Part shown: positions 29,365 through 37,982 of the stretch, piece by piece
Position numbering within the stretch: the first letter of the stretch is position 1
Layout: each line of letters begins with the position of its first letter
NCBI GenBank assembly: GCA_034190085.1
Contig: JAXHTS010000048.1
Span: 64,782 to 128,781, forward strand
From: Spirochaetota bacterium
GTDB lineage: Bacteria; Spirochaetota; UBA4802; JAFGDQ01
Direction: 5' to 3'
Length of the DNA: 64,000 nucleotides
Notes under the pieces: model-generated
Database searches by the model: none
Told to the model about the DNA's origin: nothing
What the model saw: only the letters and a program-made list of their open reading frames with translations
Program-made: the position numbers and the translations under genes

Positions 29365-31209
29365 ATGCAGATATTTTCAATATTCATTTCATTACTATTG
29401 ATACTAACCTCATGCTCCTGCAATAAAGAAAGGCATAAGGACTTCAGGGCCTACCCCCTTAAGGATGTAGTAGAAGTGAATAAAGGGGGATCAGGATTTA
29501 TCACCTTAAAAATTGAAATTCCTCAGGATTCTTACATATATGGCAATCCCAAGGGGCCTGGTATTGGTATGCCCACGACAATAACAGCATTCGGACCAAA
29601 TGAGTTAATAATTGAGCCTGCGCGATATCTGCCACCTAAAAAATATATTGCCCCTGGAGAAAAGGAATTTGTATGGATATATGAGAATGGCACAAAGATA
29701 TTTGTTCCCTTGTCTGCAAAAGATGACTCACCCTCCGGGGTGTACAAGACAACAGTTTCATTTAAGTCTCTGCTATGCCGCGCTAACTCATGCACTCCAT
29801 TGGACTTTAATATAGAATATAGCATCAAAATACTTGGCCAAGGCGATAAGTTGAGTAGTGTTGATAGCGGTTTATTATCAGAATTCATGACCTCTTCTCC
29901 AACTGAAAAGTACTCAAGCACGAATAAAATGTCTAGCAGGCAGGGGGATAACAAAGGGGCAACATCTAACGAAGAGGAGATATTCAAACCGATATACCTA
30001 TCCTATATCAATGTTACAAACATATTGCAGGCCATACTATATGGTCTAATTGCGGGATTTTTTCTCAATTTTATGCCCTGCGTTCTTCCAGTTGTAAGCT
30101 TAAAAGTTATGAGCTTTATCAAATATGCAGGCGAGGACAGGAGCAAGCTAATTAAGCTTGGAATTCTATTTACCCTTGGAATTTTGACTACTTTTTTTAT
30201 TCTAGCATTCCTCTCATCATTCTTTGGATATAACTGGGGAGAACTATTCAAAAAGCGATTATTTCTTATTACCATGATAGCCGTTGTATTTGCCTTAACC
30301 CTTTCCATGTTCGATGTCTTTACAATAAACTTGCCCTCTTTTATAGGAAGGGCCTCAAAGGATGTTTCCAATCAATATGCTGACGCATACATGAAGGGTC
30401 TTCTCGCAACCCTACTGGCAACCCCTTGCAGCGGCCCCTTCCTTGGCGGCACCCTGGCATGGGCATTAACCCAGAAGCCAATTATAGTATTCATAATATT
30501 TATGAGCATTGGTTTGGGGATGGCCTTACCCTACATTATACTCACTATAAACCCAAGGTTTATGAGTATCATTCCAAAACCTGGGGATTGGATGATCGTC
30601 TTTGAGCGGATAATGGCCTTTCTACTTATGGCAACTGTCATCTACCTGATCGGGATTTTAGAGCAGGAGGTCGTTATGCCAACCCTCTGGTTGCTACTCT
30701 TCATTGGAGTGGCTCTCTGGCAATATGGCAGATTTGGCGCGATATTTCAGACTAAAAATAAAAGAATATTCTCAACAATTGCATTGTGCATAATTATTAT
30801 ATCAGGATATTTATTTCCATTTCAGTTCCTTCGCAATGAGAAAGAAAAGCCTATAATTACAGATACAAATGCATTCAGTATCGAGAGGTTATATGAAAAT
30901 AGGAAAAACGGCAGAATATCAATCATAAAATTCACTGCTGACTGGTGCCCAAACTGCAAGCTTGTAGAAAGGGTATCACTATACACACCAGATGTTTTCG
31001 AAGCAATGGATAATAATAATGTAGATCTATTGGTAGCAGACATGACTCGCGAGAATCCAATTGCAGAGGATCTTCTATATAGATTGGGCAGCAGTTCCCT
31101 ACCCTTCCTCGCTGTGTTCCCAGTGGGTGAATCCTTTACTAAACCCATATGTCTCAGGGATATATATTCTGATGACGATGTAGTTCAGGCAATAAGTATG
31201 GCAAAATGA
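29365..31209 (+). CDS. DsbD-like thiol:disulfide interchange lipoprotein
   Basis: This protein passes reducing power from cytoplasmic thioredoxin across the inner membrane. The order is a lipoprotein-type signal (LLILTSCS), an N-terminal periplasmic domain (about 20-160), a membrane domain with the paired cysteines (FMPCVLPVVSLK and LLATPCSGPFLGG), and a C-terminal thioredoxin-like domain with ADWCPNC near residue 527. I prefer the ATG at 29365, which places the signal at the N-terminus; a GTG at 29311 adds 18 unlikely residues. The lipobox at the start is unusual for DsbD. Confidence 0.88.
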   Translation: MQIFSIFISLLLILTSCSCNKERHKDFRAYPLKDVVEVNKGGSGFITLKIEIPQDSYIYGNPKGPGIGMPTTITAFGPNELIIEPARYLPPKKYIAPGEKEFVWIYENGTKIFVPLSAKDDSPSGVYKTTVSFKSLLCRANSCTPLDFNIEYSIKILGQGDKLSSVDSGLLSEFMTSSPTEKYSSTNKMSSRQGDNKGATSNEEEIFKPIYLSYINVTNILQAILYGLIAGFFLNFMPCVLPVVSLKVMSFIKYAGEDRSKLIKLGILFTLGILTTFFILAFLSSFFGYNWGELFKKRLFLITMIAVVFALTLSMFDVFTINLPSFIGRASKDVSNQYADAYMKGLLATLLATPCSGPFLGGTLAWALTQKPIIVFIIFMSIGLGMALPYIILTINPRFMSIIPKPGDWMIVFERIMAFLLMATVIYLIGILEQEVVMPTLWLLLFIGVALWQYGRFGAIFQTKNKRIFSTIALCIIIISGYLFPFQFLRNEKEKPIITDTNAFSIERLYENRKNGRISIIKFTADWCPNCKLVERVSLYTPDVFEAMDNNNVDLLVADMTRENPIAEDLLYRLGSSSLPFLAVFPVGESFTKPICLRDIYSDDDVVQAISMAK

Positions 31210-31229
31210 TTTAACTGATTTCATTTAAG

Positions 31230-31296
31230 GGCTATTACACATTTTTAGTACAGGTGTAAGGGGTATAGATCAGTGTAGTATAACGAAGGAATAGCC
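31230..31296. repeat. Nested inverted repeat between convergent genes
   Basis: GGCTATT (31230-31236) and AATAGCC (31290-31296) frame an inner TTACAC/GTGTAA stem. It lies between the ends of the dsbD-like gene and the lipoprotein gene, so it may act as a bidirectional terminator or protect mRNA ends. There is no T run. Confidence 0.35.
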
Positions 31297-31820
31297 TATG
31301 TGCCTTTATTTATCGCAATGATCTCTGTGATACTGAATGAGATATTTCCAGGTATTAACTCAGGGGATCCGCTTTCATCTGAGGTTATTCTATAGGAACC
31401 ATCTGATTCATTGTACTCAAAGTTTAATATTATTGATCCCCCTGTTAGCGAATACTCTACTTGATTTATCTTGATAACTACATCATTATCAGTGAGATCC
31501 TTGTCTGATATTTCAGCACTTTCATCGTTTTCATTTCGATAAAAGTATATCTTCATATTGAATGATTCATTAGAAGGATCATCACTTACAGCGATCCCTA
31601 CATATTCCTGATCATCAATACTTATGCTATCAATAATTGCAATGTCCCCGGTCCTCTGGGCCCCATTAAAAATAATATTATAAGATGTTGAAGTTAGGGT
31701 GTATTTTGTCAGAGTGCCAGGTTGGATCTTAAATAAAGGCAACTGAGTGCTTTCAGACTCATCACTCCCGCAGGAAGTGAATATGAATAATGTTAATATA
31801 AAAGATATAACGTTCTTCAT
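31296..31820 (-). CDS. Small lipoprotein
   Basis: The 174-residue protein has a lipoprotein signal peptide with the cysteine at residue 17 (TLFIFTSCGSD). A beta-rich domain follows with no recognised family (pattern of short strands with Ser, Asp and Ile). It is probably anchored in the membrane facing the periplasm or surface. It stands alone, convergent with the dsbD-like gene. Confidence 0.8.
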   Translation of the reverse strand: MKNVISFILTLFIFTSCGSDESESTQLPLFKIQPGTLTKYTLTSTSYNIIFNGAQRTGDIAIIDSISIDDQEYVGIAVSDDPSNESFNMKIYFYRNENDESAEISDKDLTDNDVVIKINQVEYSLTGGSIILNFEYNESDGSYRITSDESGSPELIPGNISFSITEIIAINKGT

Positions 31821-32146
31821 GTTTCTGACTCCAATTTAATCGGATAATCCATACTAAAGATGTAGAATATGTCAAGATAAATAATTACATTATAATTAAG
31901 AGAATCCCTTAGTCTACTACTTTATTATTAGCAGGTATGCTATTAGAAATCACTATCTTGAAATTCCCCTTACTGAAGAGATACAAACACAATTTCTAAA
32001 GTTGCCTTTTTTTGTTGCAAATATTATAGAAGGGTTTTACCTTTGCTAGAGTTTTTAGCTCCTGGCTAAAGGTGATATTCCTTCATAGAGATAACTATAT
32101 ACTTATTAGTCAATTTTTTATCTAAAATCTTTTATAGAGGTTGTGC
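31821..32146. other. Divergent intergenic region
   Basis: About 326 nt with no gene. A small TTTAGC/GCTAAA hairpin is near 32067-32084. Promoters for the lipoprotein (minus) and the DUF6599-like gene (plus) are expected here, but I see none strong enough to mark. Confidence 0.3.
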
Positions 32147-33094
32147 GTGAAGCGAAATTTAACCAAAATCTTAATCTTATTCTCAATAATATCATTTCTC
32201 TCATGTCGAAATATAATCCATTCTGTAAATAACATACAACTCCTCCCTAGGGAGAGTGATGTTCCTGGCTGGAGATTGAATTCTGCGCCTAAAGAGTATA
32301 CTGTTGATAATGTCCATAGATATTTACACAATAAGGGAAGAATTTTCAAAAAATACGGCTTTAGATCTGTATCCGTAGCAAAATATCATTCAATCAATGA
32401 TCAGAGTAGATTAACGACAGTTGAAATATATAAAATGGACTCCACACTAAACGCCTTTGGTATAATGGGCATTGAGAGAGGATTCAATCATATAGAGGAT
32501 TCGGTCTTTGAGAATTCCTATACTAAAGGTGCTGGATTCTATTTCAGAAAAGGCATATATTATATCAGGATTGAGGCCAGTAAAACTACAGATTCATTTA
32601 CAATTCAAAGGGATAATATTATTTTCGCACAAGTAGTACATGAAAATATAAAAAATCCTAATGAGCCATTGCAGGACTATGTCGCCCTATTTGGGGATAA
32701 CAAAAGGGTGTCGGATGTAGTATATTATATTGATGGTCACCCTCAATTGCCTGAAATTGATAATCTTTTTGTTAGGGGCAAGAGGATATCAGGAAGAATA
32801 AAACATATTATTTATTCCAAAAGGGATTCCTGTTATGAATCATTAAAATATATCTCGAGTCTAGTTCAGGAGATGGAACCCCCTTTCGTCCTCAGCAATG
32901 CAGAGGAATTTCAAATTGCTTTTAACCGATCTGAAAATAATAACTATATTTTTATTGCAGTGTACAAGGAATGGATATTCGGGATAATAAATGCTGATAC
33001 AAAATTCGAAGGGAAGAAGATTGTTCATAGGCTGTACACTGAGCTGATTGAGTTTCTCAAAAGTAGCAACAAATATTCATTACTAATCCCTTGA
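32147..33094 (+). CDS. DUF6599-like lipoprotein
   Basis: The roughly 315-residue protein has a lipoprotein-like signal ending in ISFLSCRN. The body begins with LLPRESDVPGWRL, continues with an FKKYGFRSVSVAKY stretch and has IYKMDSTLNAFGIMGIERG. This set of motifs matches the uncharacterised DUF6599 family as I remember it. The GTG at 32147 has AGAGG about 7 nt upstream and is better than the TTG two codons earlier. It is followed after 19 nt by a formylglycine-enzyme-like gene. Confidence 0.78.
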   Translation: MKRNLTKILILFSIISFLSCRNIIHSVNNIQLLPRESDVPGWRLNSAPKEYTVDNVHRYLHNKGRIFKKYGFRSVSVAKYHSINDQSRLTTVEIYKMDSTLNAFGIMGIERGFNHIEDSVFENSYTKGAGFYFRKGIYYIRIEASKTTDSFTIQRDNIIFAQVVHENIKNPNEPLQDYVALFGDNKRVSDVVYYIDGHPQLPEIDNLFVRGKRISGRIKHIIYSKRDSCYESLKYISSLVQEMEPPFVLSNAEEFQIAFNRSENNNYIFIAVYKEWIFGIINADTKFEGKKIVHRLYTELIEFLKSSNKYSLLIP

Positions 33095-33113
33095 TGAGTA
33101 TCAATATTGAGCC

Positions 33114-34310
33114 ATGATCGAATTAACAACTTTTAAAAAGACCTTTTGGTTAGTTTTTTTGATAATACTGCTTATGCCGGTCCATTCAATAGAATTGAAA
33201 ATTTATGCAAAAATAGATTCAATTAGAAAAGGCAATATTGTAACCCTTCTATTTTATGAGAAGCCGTATAAGGATGTATATTATATTATTGAAAGCAACA
33301 ATATTATTGGGGAGATCAGAATACATGCTATAGAAAAGCACATTTTAAACAGCAAGATAACCTATAAGGCCATAGCAGAGTATAATCTTGAAAGAAGAAC
33401 CTATGAAAGGACGATAAAAGCCGGAATGGATATAGGTTTAGTTGAGGGGAAAAAGATAATAAAGGCACAAGCCAGGGAGAGAAACAATCGGATTCAAGAT
33501 GTATATAAGAAACAGATTATCACGCCCAGGGATCAAAGGATTATGATATTGATACCTGAAGGGAAATTTGTATTTGGCAACAACAATGATGAAGATGATG
33601 AATACCCCGAACAGATAATATATTTGGACAACTTCTATATCGATAAATATGAGGTCTCAAATAGGGACTATTTAAAATATATAACCTCTACTGGCTCAAA
33701 ACCACCAATATCCTGGTATAATGGAAAGTATAAAGAGGGTGAGGAGGATCTACCTGTATTAGTATCCTATTTTGAAGCAACGGCTTATACAGAATGGGCG
33801 GGTAAGAGATTACCCACTGAGAAGGAGTGGGAAAAGTCTGCTAGAGGTGAGGGTATTAAGGTTGTAAAGGGTAAGGAGGATAATTACACATATATTAAAG
33901 AACCTATTATCTATCCATGGGGGAATATATATGATCCAGAAAAGGCAAATTCATTAGACTTTTGGAGAAATAAGGGTGTTGGTTTGAACATCAAGAAAAA
34001 ATTCAAACAGGGCTTACTCCCGGTCAATCTATTCTCTGATACCGGAGGTTCTCCCTATGGGGTAATAAATTTATCCGGCAATGCCGCAGAGTGGACTTCA
34101 AGCTGGTACAAGGCCTATTCAGGAAGCAGATTTACAGACAAAAGATATGGGGAGCAAGTGAAGGTGATAAGGGGCGGAGCCTGGTATTCCGATAAGAAGA
34201 GGCTTAGAGTAACCAGCAGAGAGATAGGAGGAATACCCAATCTATATGAGGACCCTATCGCAGGTTTCAGATGTGTTAGAAAACCCAAAGTTTTGGACAG
34301 AATACCCTAG
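33114..34310 (+). CDS. Exported protein with formylglycine-generating-enzyme-like domain
   Basis: The 398-residue protein has a signal peptide or anchor (about 10-26, FWLVFLIILLMPVHS), an N-terminal domain of about 110 residues with no recognised family, and a C-terminal SUMF1/FGE-sulfatase domain from about 140 (FVFGNNNDEDDEYPEQIIYL, EVSNRDYLKYI, AGKRLPTEKEWEKSARG, NLSGNAAEWTSSW, IRGGAWYSD, GFRCVR). Many such domains in exported bacterial proteins are not sulfatase activators but binding or structural modules. No cysteine pair typical of true FGE is obvious and no sulfatase lies nearby. Confidence 0.85.
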   Translation: MIELTTFKKTFWLVFLIILLMPVHSIELKIYAKIDSIRKGNIVTLLFYEKPYKDVYYIIESNNIIGEIRIHAIEKHILNSKITYKAIAEYNLERRTYERTIKAGMDIGLVEGKKIIKAQARERNNRIQDVYKKQIITPRDQRIMILIPEGKFVFGNNNDEDDEYPEQIIYLDNFYIDKYEVSNRDYLKYITSTGSKPPISWYNGKYKEGEEDLPVLVSYFEATAYTEWAGKRLPTEKEWEKSARGEGIKVVKGKEDNYTYIKEPIIYPWGNIYDPEKANSLDFWRNKGVGLNIKKKFKQGLLPVNLFSDTGGSPYGVINLSGNAAEWTSSWYKAYSGSRFTDKRYGEQVKVIRGGAWYSDKKRLRVTSREIGGIPNLYEDPIAGFRCVRKPKVLDRIP

Positions 34311-34394
34311 AACGATTAGCAGGCAAGATGATCGCCATAGGCATTATACATCTATGGATAATATATTGAAGGTAATATAAAAAGGAGATATATA

Positions 34395-36617
34395 ATGAAA
34401 TATTTTTATTATATCAGCGGAAAAATAGGTTATACCTCAGCAATTGCTCTCATAACATCTCTCGTTGGAGGCGTTTGTGTTATCTTTGGTTATTATTTGG
34501 GTACATCATTTATTATTGCCTCTTATTTTCAGATTACTTCTAACATCATTAAATGGCTTCCCTGGGCTCTATCCTTCACTGCTATCCTCTATTGTATACA
34601 ATTTGGTTTACTTACACCAATAAAGATTCCAGCCCTTTTCAGATCATTTAGGGACATTAATCATAACCTACATGGAGATAGGTTGAGCCCTGATATTAGT
34701 GATGACGAGCTAAAACACTTATATAATCATATTGTGCTATTCCCTTTATACAACACATTTAGCTGTATATTATATGGTATTATTTCTGCAATAGCCCTGA
34801 TCGCATTAATATACCTTGATAATATGAAATCAGGTAATTTCAATATCCAGAATATGTATATGATCATTAAAATTGTTTCCATCGGAGGAATGACCAGTGT
34901 AATCATTTTTGCAATGTCAACATATCTATTAACAGACATACTCACAGGTCGTGAGAGGGCTACATGCTATAATGAATTACGCAGAAGGTTTATTAACATA
35001 CGGCCAAGGGTTCTTGTAGGAGTAAGGTTTAAGTTTAGCCTTTTTGCGGTTTTAATGATTATTACTTTGCTTACCTTTGGAGCCTTAATTGAGAAGGGTC
35101 GTTTTTACAGTGAAGCCAATCTCACAGCAATTGTGATCTATTTTTTTGTATCTGTTGCAGCAGGCTTTTTGTTGATGTTTGTTAATACAAACTCCATTGT
35201 TCGAATATTTACAGACATTACCAGAGTAGCCAGAGAGATAGCCTCTGGAGGCGAGGTGCATTTTAAGGTGCTTCCACTTGAAAGAGAATTCTCAGCGATT
35301 GAATACGCTATGATGGAAATGAAGGTGGAGATAGATGAGCATAGGAAAAATCTCGAATTGAAGGTTGAGGAGAGAACCAGGGAATTACAGGAAGCCCTGT
35401 CAGACCTAAAGGATAGGGATAATCTGATCCAAAAACAACTGGATATGGCAAGCACTATTCAAAGAAGCATATTACCCAGGCATTTAGAAGATTGGAGTGA
35501 GTTAAAATTTTCAGTTAAATATCTGGCTATGGAAAAGATCGGTGGGGACTTTTATGATGTACTGAAGCTTTCAAACAACAAGTTGGGCATATTGGTCGCA
35601 GATGTGTCCGGTCACGGAATTCCTGCAGCTTTAGTCACTTCAATGGCCAAGGTCTCCTTTAGCAACGCCTGTAGAAAACACAGTTCTCCAAAAAAAATAT
35701 TTCAGGAAGTAAATCAAGACATACTTGATAATGTAAAGACTCAAGATTATATGACTTGCTTTATGGCCATAATAGATGATGAGTACAATGTAACCTATAC
35801 CAATGCCAGTCATCAAAGGTGTATAATTCTTCGAACAGATGAGGAGAGGATAGAACTACTGGATACTGGGGGATTGTTTATTGGAGCCTTAGAGGATGCC
35901 AGGGATACTTATGAGGAAAAGATGACAACACTAAATTATGGCGATAGAATGATAATGTTTACTGATGGTATTTCGGAGGCTACAAATGAGAAAAGGGAGG
36001 GATATTCCACCGAAAGATTGGAAACATTGATATTGGAGAATAGACACGTGTCATTAGATGATTTTACAAATTTAATAATAGAGGATGTTAAGGGATTTAT
36101 TGGGAATGCGCAGGTAGAGGATGACATAACACTACTCGTCGTTGAGCTATCGAGAGATCATACAATTGAAATAATAAAAAATGTGAAAAAGATGATAGCT
36201 GATGGGAAATATAATGAATCAATTGATACCTTAAAGAGGGGACTCATCCTCTACCCGGATGATCCGAAACTCCTATACAATCTTGCAAAGACCTATTTTA
36301 AGGTTAATGATTTTGAACAAGTAGTTGAGTATATCAGCAAATATATAAAAAGGGATAAGGGGAATAGGTATGCCCTATATATTGGCGGGGCTGCTTACTA
36401 TCAGTTAAATGATTATACCAATGCGATCGATTTGCTGGAACAGGCAATTAGTATAGATCCAACATTTATAAACGCATTGTTCGCATTGGGGATGGTATAT
36501 AAAAAGCATGAAATAACTGATAAGGCTGTTCAATATTTTGATAAAGTGTTAAAGATTGACACTGACAATATGAGAGCGCAGGCTGAATTAAAGGAATTAA
36601 AAAATATTGGCAGCTAA
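34395..36617 (+). CDS. Membrane PP2C (SpoIIE/RsbU-type) phosphatase with HAMP and TPR
   Basis: The 740-residue signalling protein has about six membrane helices (1-280), then a HAMP-like linker (about 275-330) and a coiled coil with LELKVEERTRELQEAL. The PP2C/SpoIIE domain spans about 350-590 (QRSILPRHL, KIGGDFYDV, ADVSGHGIPAALVTS, MFTDGISEATNEK, DDITLLVVEL). C-terminal TPR repeats (600-740) follow. The metal-binding Asp residues of the domain are present. Such proteins control anti-sigma antagonist switches; no partner kinase or antagonist is encoded nearby. A strong AAAGGAGA precedes the ATG. Confidence 0.93.
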   Translation: MKYFYYISGKIGYTSAIALITSLVGGVCVIFGYYLGTSFIIASYFQITSNIIKWLPWALSFTAILYCIQFGLLTPIKIPALFRSFRDINHNLHGDRLSPDISDDELKHLYNHIVLFPLYNTFSCILYGIISAIALIALIYLDNMKSGNFNIQNMYMIIKIVSIGGMTSVIIFAMSTYLLTDILTGRERATCYNELRRRFINIRPRVLVGVRFKFSLFAVLMIITLLTFGALIEKGRFYSEANLTAIVIYFFVSVAAGFLLMFVNTNSIVRIFTDITRVAREIASGGEVHFKVLPLEREFSAIEYAMMEMKVEIDEHRKNLELKVEERTRELQEALSDLKDRDNLIQKQLDMASTIQRSILPRHLEDWSELKFSVKYLAMEKIGGDFYDVLKLSNNKLGILVADVSGHGIPAALVTSMAKVSFSNACRKHSSPKKIFQEVNQDILDNVKTQDYMTCFMAIIDDEYNVTYTNASHQRCIILRTDEERIELLDTGGLFIGALEDARDTYEEKMTTLNYGDRMIMFTDGISEATNEKREGYSTERLETLILENRHVSLDDFTNLIIEDVKGFIGNAQVEDDITLLVVELSRDHTIEIIKNVKKMIADGKYNESIDTLKRGLILYPDDPKLLYNLAKTYFKVNDFEQVVEYISKYIKRDKGNRYALYIGGAAYYQLNDYTNAIDLLEQAISIDPTFINALFALGMVYKKHEITDKAVQYFDKVLKIDTDNMRAQAELKELKNIGS

Positions 36618-36651
36618 TCATCATATAATCAAAAATAATATATTGTCTCCT

Positions 36652-36688
36652 CCCAGGTTATGGATGATGAGGATAATAATAACTTGGG
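36652..36688. terminator. Possible bidirectional terminator
   Basis: CCCAGGTTAT and ATAACTTGGG form a 10-bp stem with one mismatch between the convergent phosphatase and DHH genes. There is no clear T run. Confidence 0.35.
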
Positions 36689-36710
36689 ATAAAGTTAAAC
36701 ATGATGATCT

Positions 36711-37874
36711 TTACAGCTTAGCGATGGTATTCACAACTCCATCTATTATCTCATTGGTATACTCCTCCAAATTTTTAATATCCTTCCTGGGGAATCTAAA
36801 CCCAATTGCCCCTTCATGCCCCCCGCCATCGTGAATAGTAAAGATATCAAGGACCCGCCGTAAATCAAATTTTTTATAATCATGACATCTTCTCATTCGA
36901 AATTGTATCATATCAGATTTTCTTGAATTATCATAATATACCAGAAGGCTTACCTTTCCGCTTCTCTCAGCCAACTCATTGGCGATATGTTTTGAAACGG
37001 ATACAATAATATCTTCATCAAACTCCTTACACAGATAATCCATATCTCTCTGATTTAGGATTATATAACCCACAGAGTCAATATAGTTCTGTTTCTCAAT
37101 AATATAATCATAGCATTCCTCTTCCTGCACAGACAATTTTTGAAGTTCCTGAAATATCTCATCAATTTTAGTAAAATTGGTTTCCTTTATCGTAACCTTC
37201 ATGAGTATATCGTTATACATGTTAGCAAAAATATCATAATATATTTTTTCTCTTCTCGATTTTAGATACTGGCCCATATTTGTATCACCCACTATTCCTG
37301 TGAGAATACTTAGGACAAGATTCCTTGAAAATGGATCTGATATCAGAAATCTCCTTAATATACGCCTCTTATTTCTCAATTTGAGGGCAATAATGCCAAT
37401 CAATTCACATGTCGAAGAGGCATCAGTGACTAAAGAGTAACCCTCATCGCCGATGTATTCCCCATCACTTGCTATATGGTGATCAATTTCTATTTTCAGG
37501 ATATCCTTTCTATCTACTAATTTAGCTATTTTCTTATTCATATCCACCATCTTGCGTTTGGGGGTATCACATATTACAATTGTATCGATCTTGGAGTTAA
37601 TCCTATCAGTATTATTAATTATATCAATGGAATTAAATTTACAGATATCTAACAGATAGACGATATTACCAGGGATATGACTATTGATATATATTTGAGC
37701 AATCTTATCAAATTTAGTCAGTAGAATTGCGAAGGCAATCATAGATGATACACAATCTTCATCCGGATTTATGTGACCGAGAATTAAGAAACTTTTTCTA
37801 TCAGCCATTGCATTTATTATATTATTGATTATTTTATTCTTCTCGTGAATGGTTTTTATCTTATGCTTAATCAT
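36711..37874 (-). CDS. DHH family phosphoesterase
   Basis: The 387-residue cytoplasmic protein resembles NrnA/GdpP-type phosphoesterases that cleave small nucleotides such as pAp or nanoRNA. The DHH domain has GHINPDEDCVSS (metal-binding Asp pair), IVICDTP and the name motif IEIDHH. The DHHA1 domain at the C-terminus has HDGGGHEGAIGFRFP. There is no membrane or PAS/GGDEF part, so it is closer to NrnA than to GdpP. The position beside an adenylate cyclase gene on the same strand may be chance. Confidence 0.9.
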   Translation of the reverse strand: MIKHKIKTIHEKNKIINNIINAMADRKSFLILGHINPDEDCVSSMIAFAILLTKFDKIAQIYINSHIPGNIVYLLDICKFNSIDIINNTDRINSKIDTIVICDTPKRKMVDMNKKIAKLVDRKDILKIEIDHHIASDGEYIGDEGYSLVTDASSTCELIGIIALKLRNKRRILRRFLISDPFSRNLVLSILTGIVGDTNMGQYLKSRREKIYYDIFANMYNDILMKVTIKETNFTKIDEIFQELQKLSVQEEECYDYIIEKQNYIDSVGYIILNQRDMDYLCKEFDEDIIVSVSKHIANELAERSGKVSLLVYYDNSRKSDMIQFRMRRCHDYKKFDLRRVLDIFTIHDGGGHEGAIGFRFPRKDIKNLEEYTNEIIDGVVNTIAKL

Positions 37875-37982
37875 CGTTTCCTTGTATAATAAGGGCTGAA
37901 GTTAAATATTCTTTGCCTCGTATTGAGCGGGGCTGATCTGCGAAGGGTTTAATGCGATAATTGTACAAGAGACAAAAGGGTG

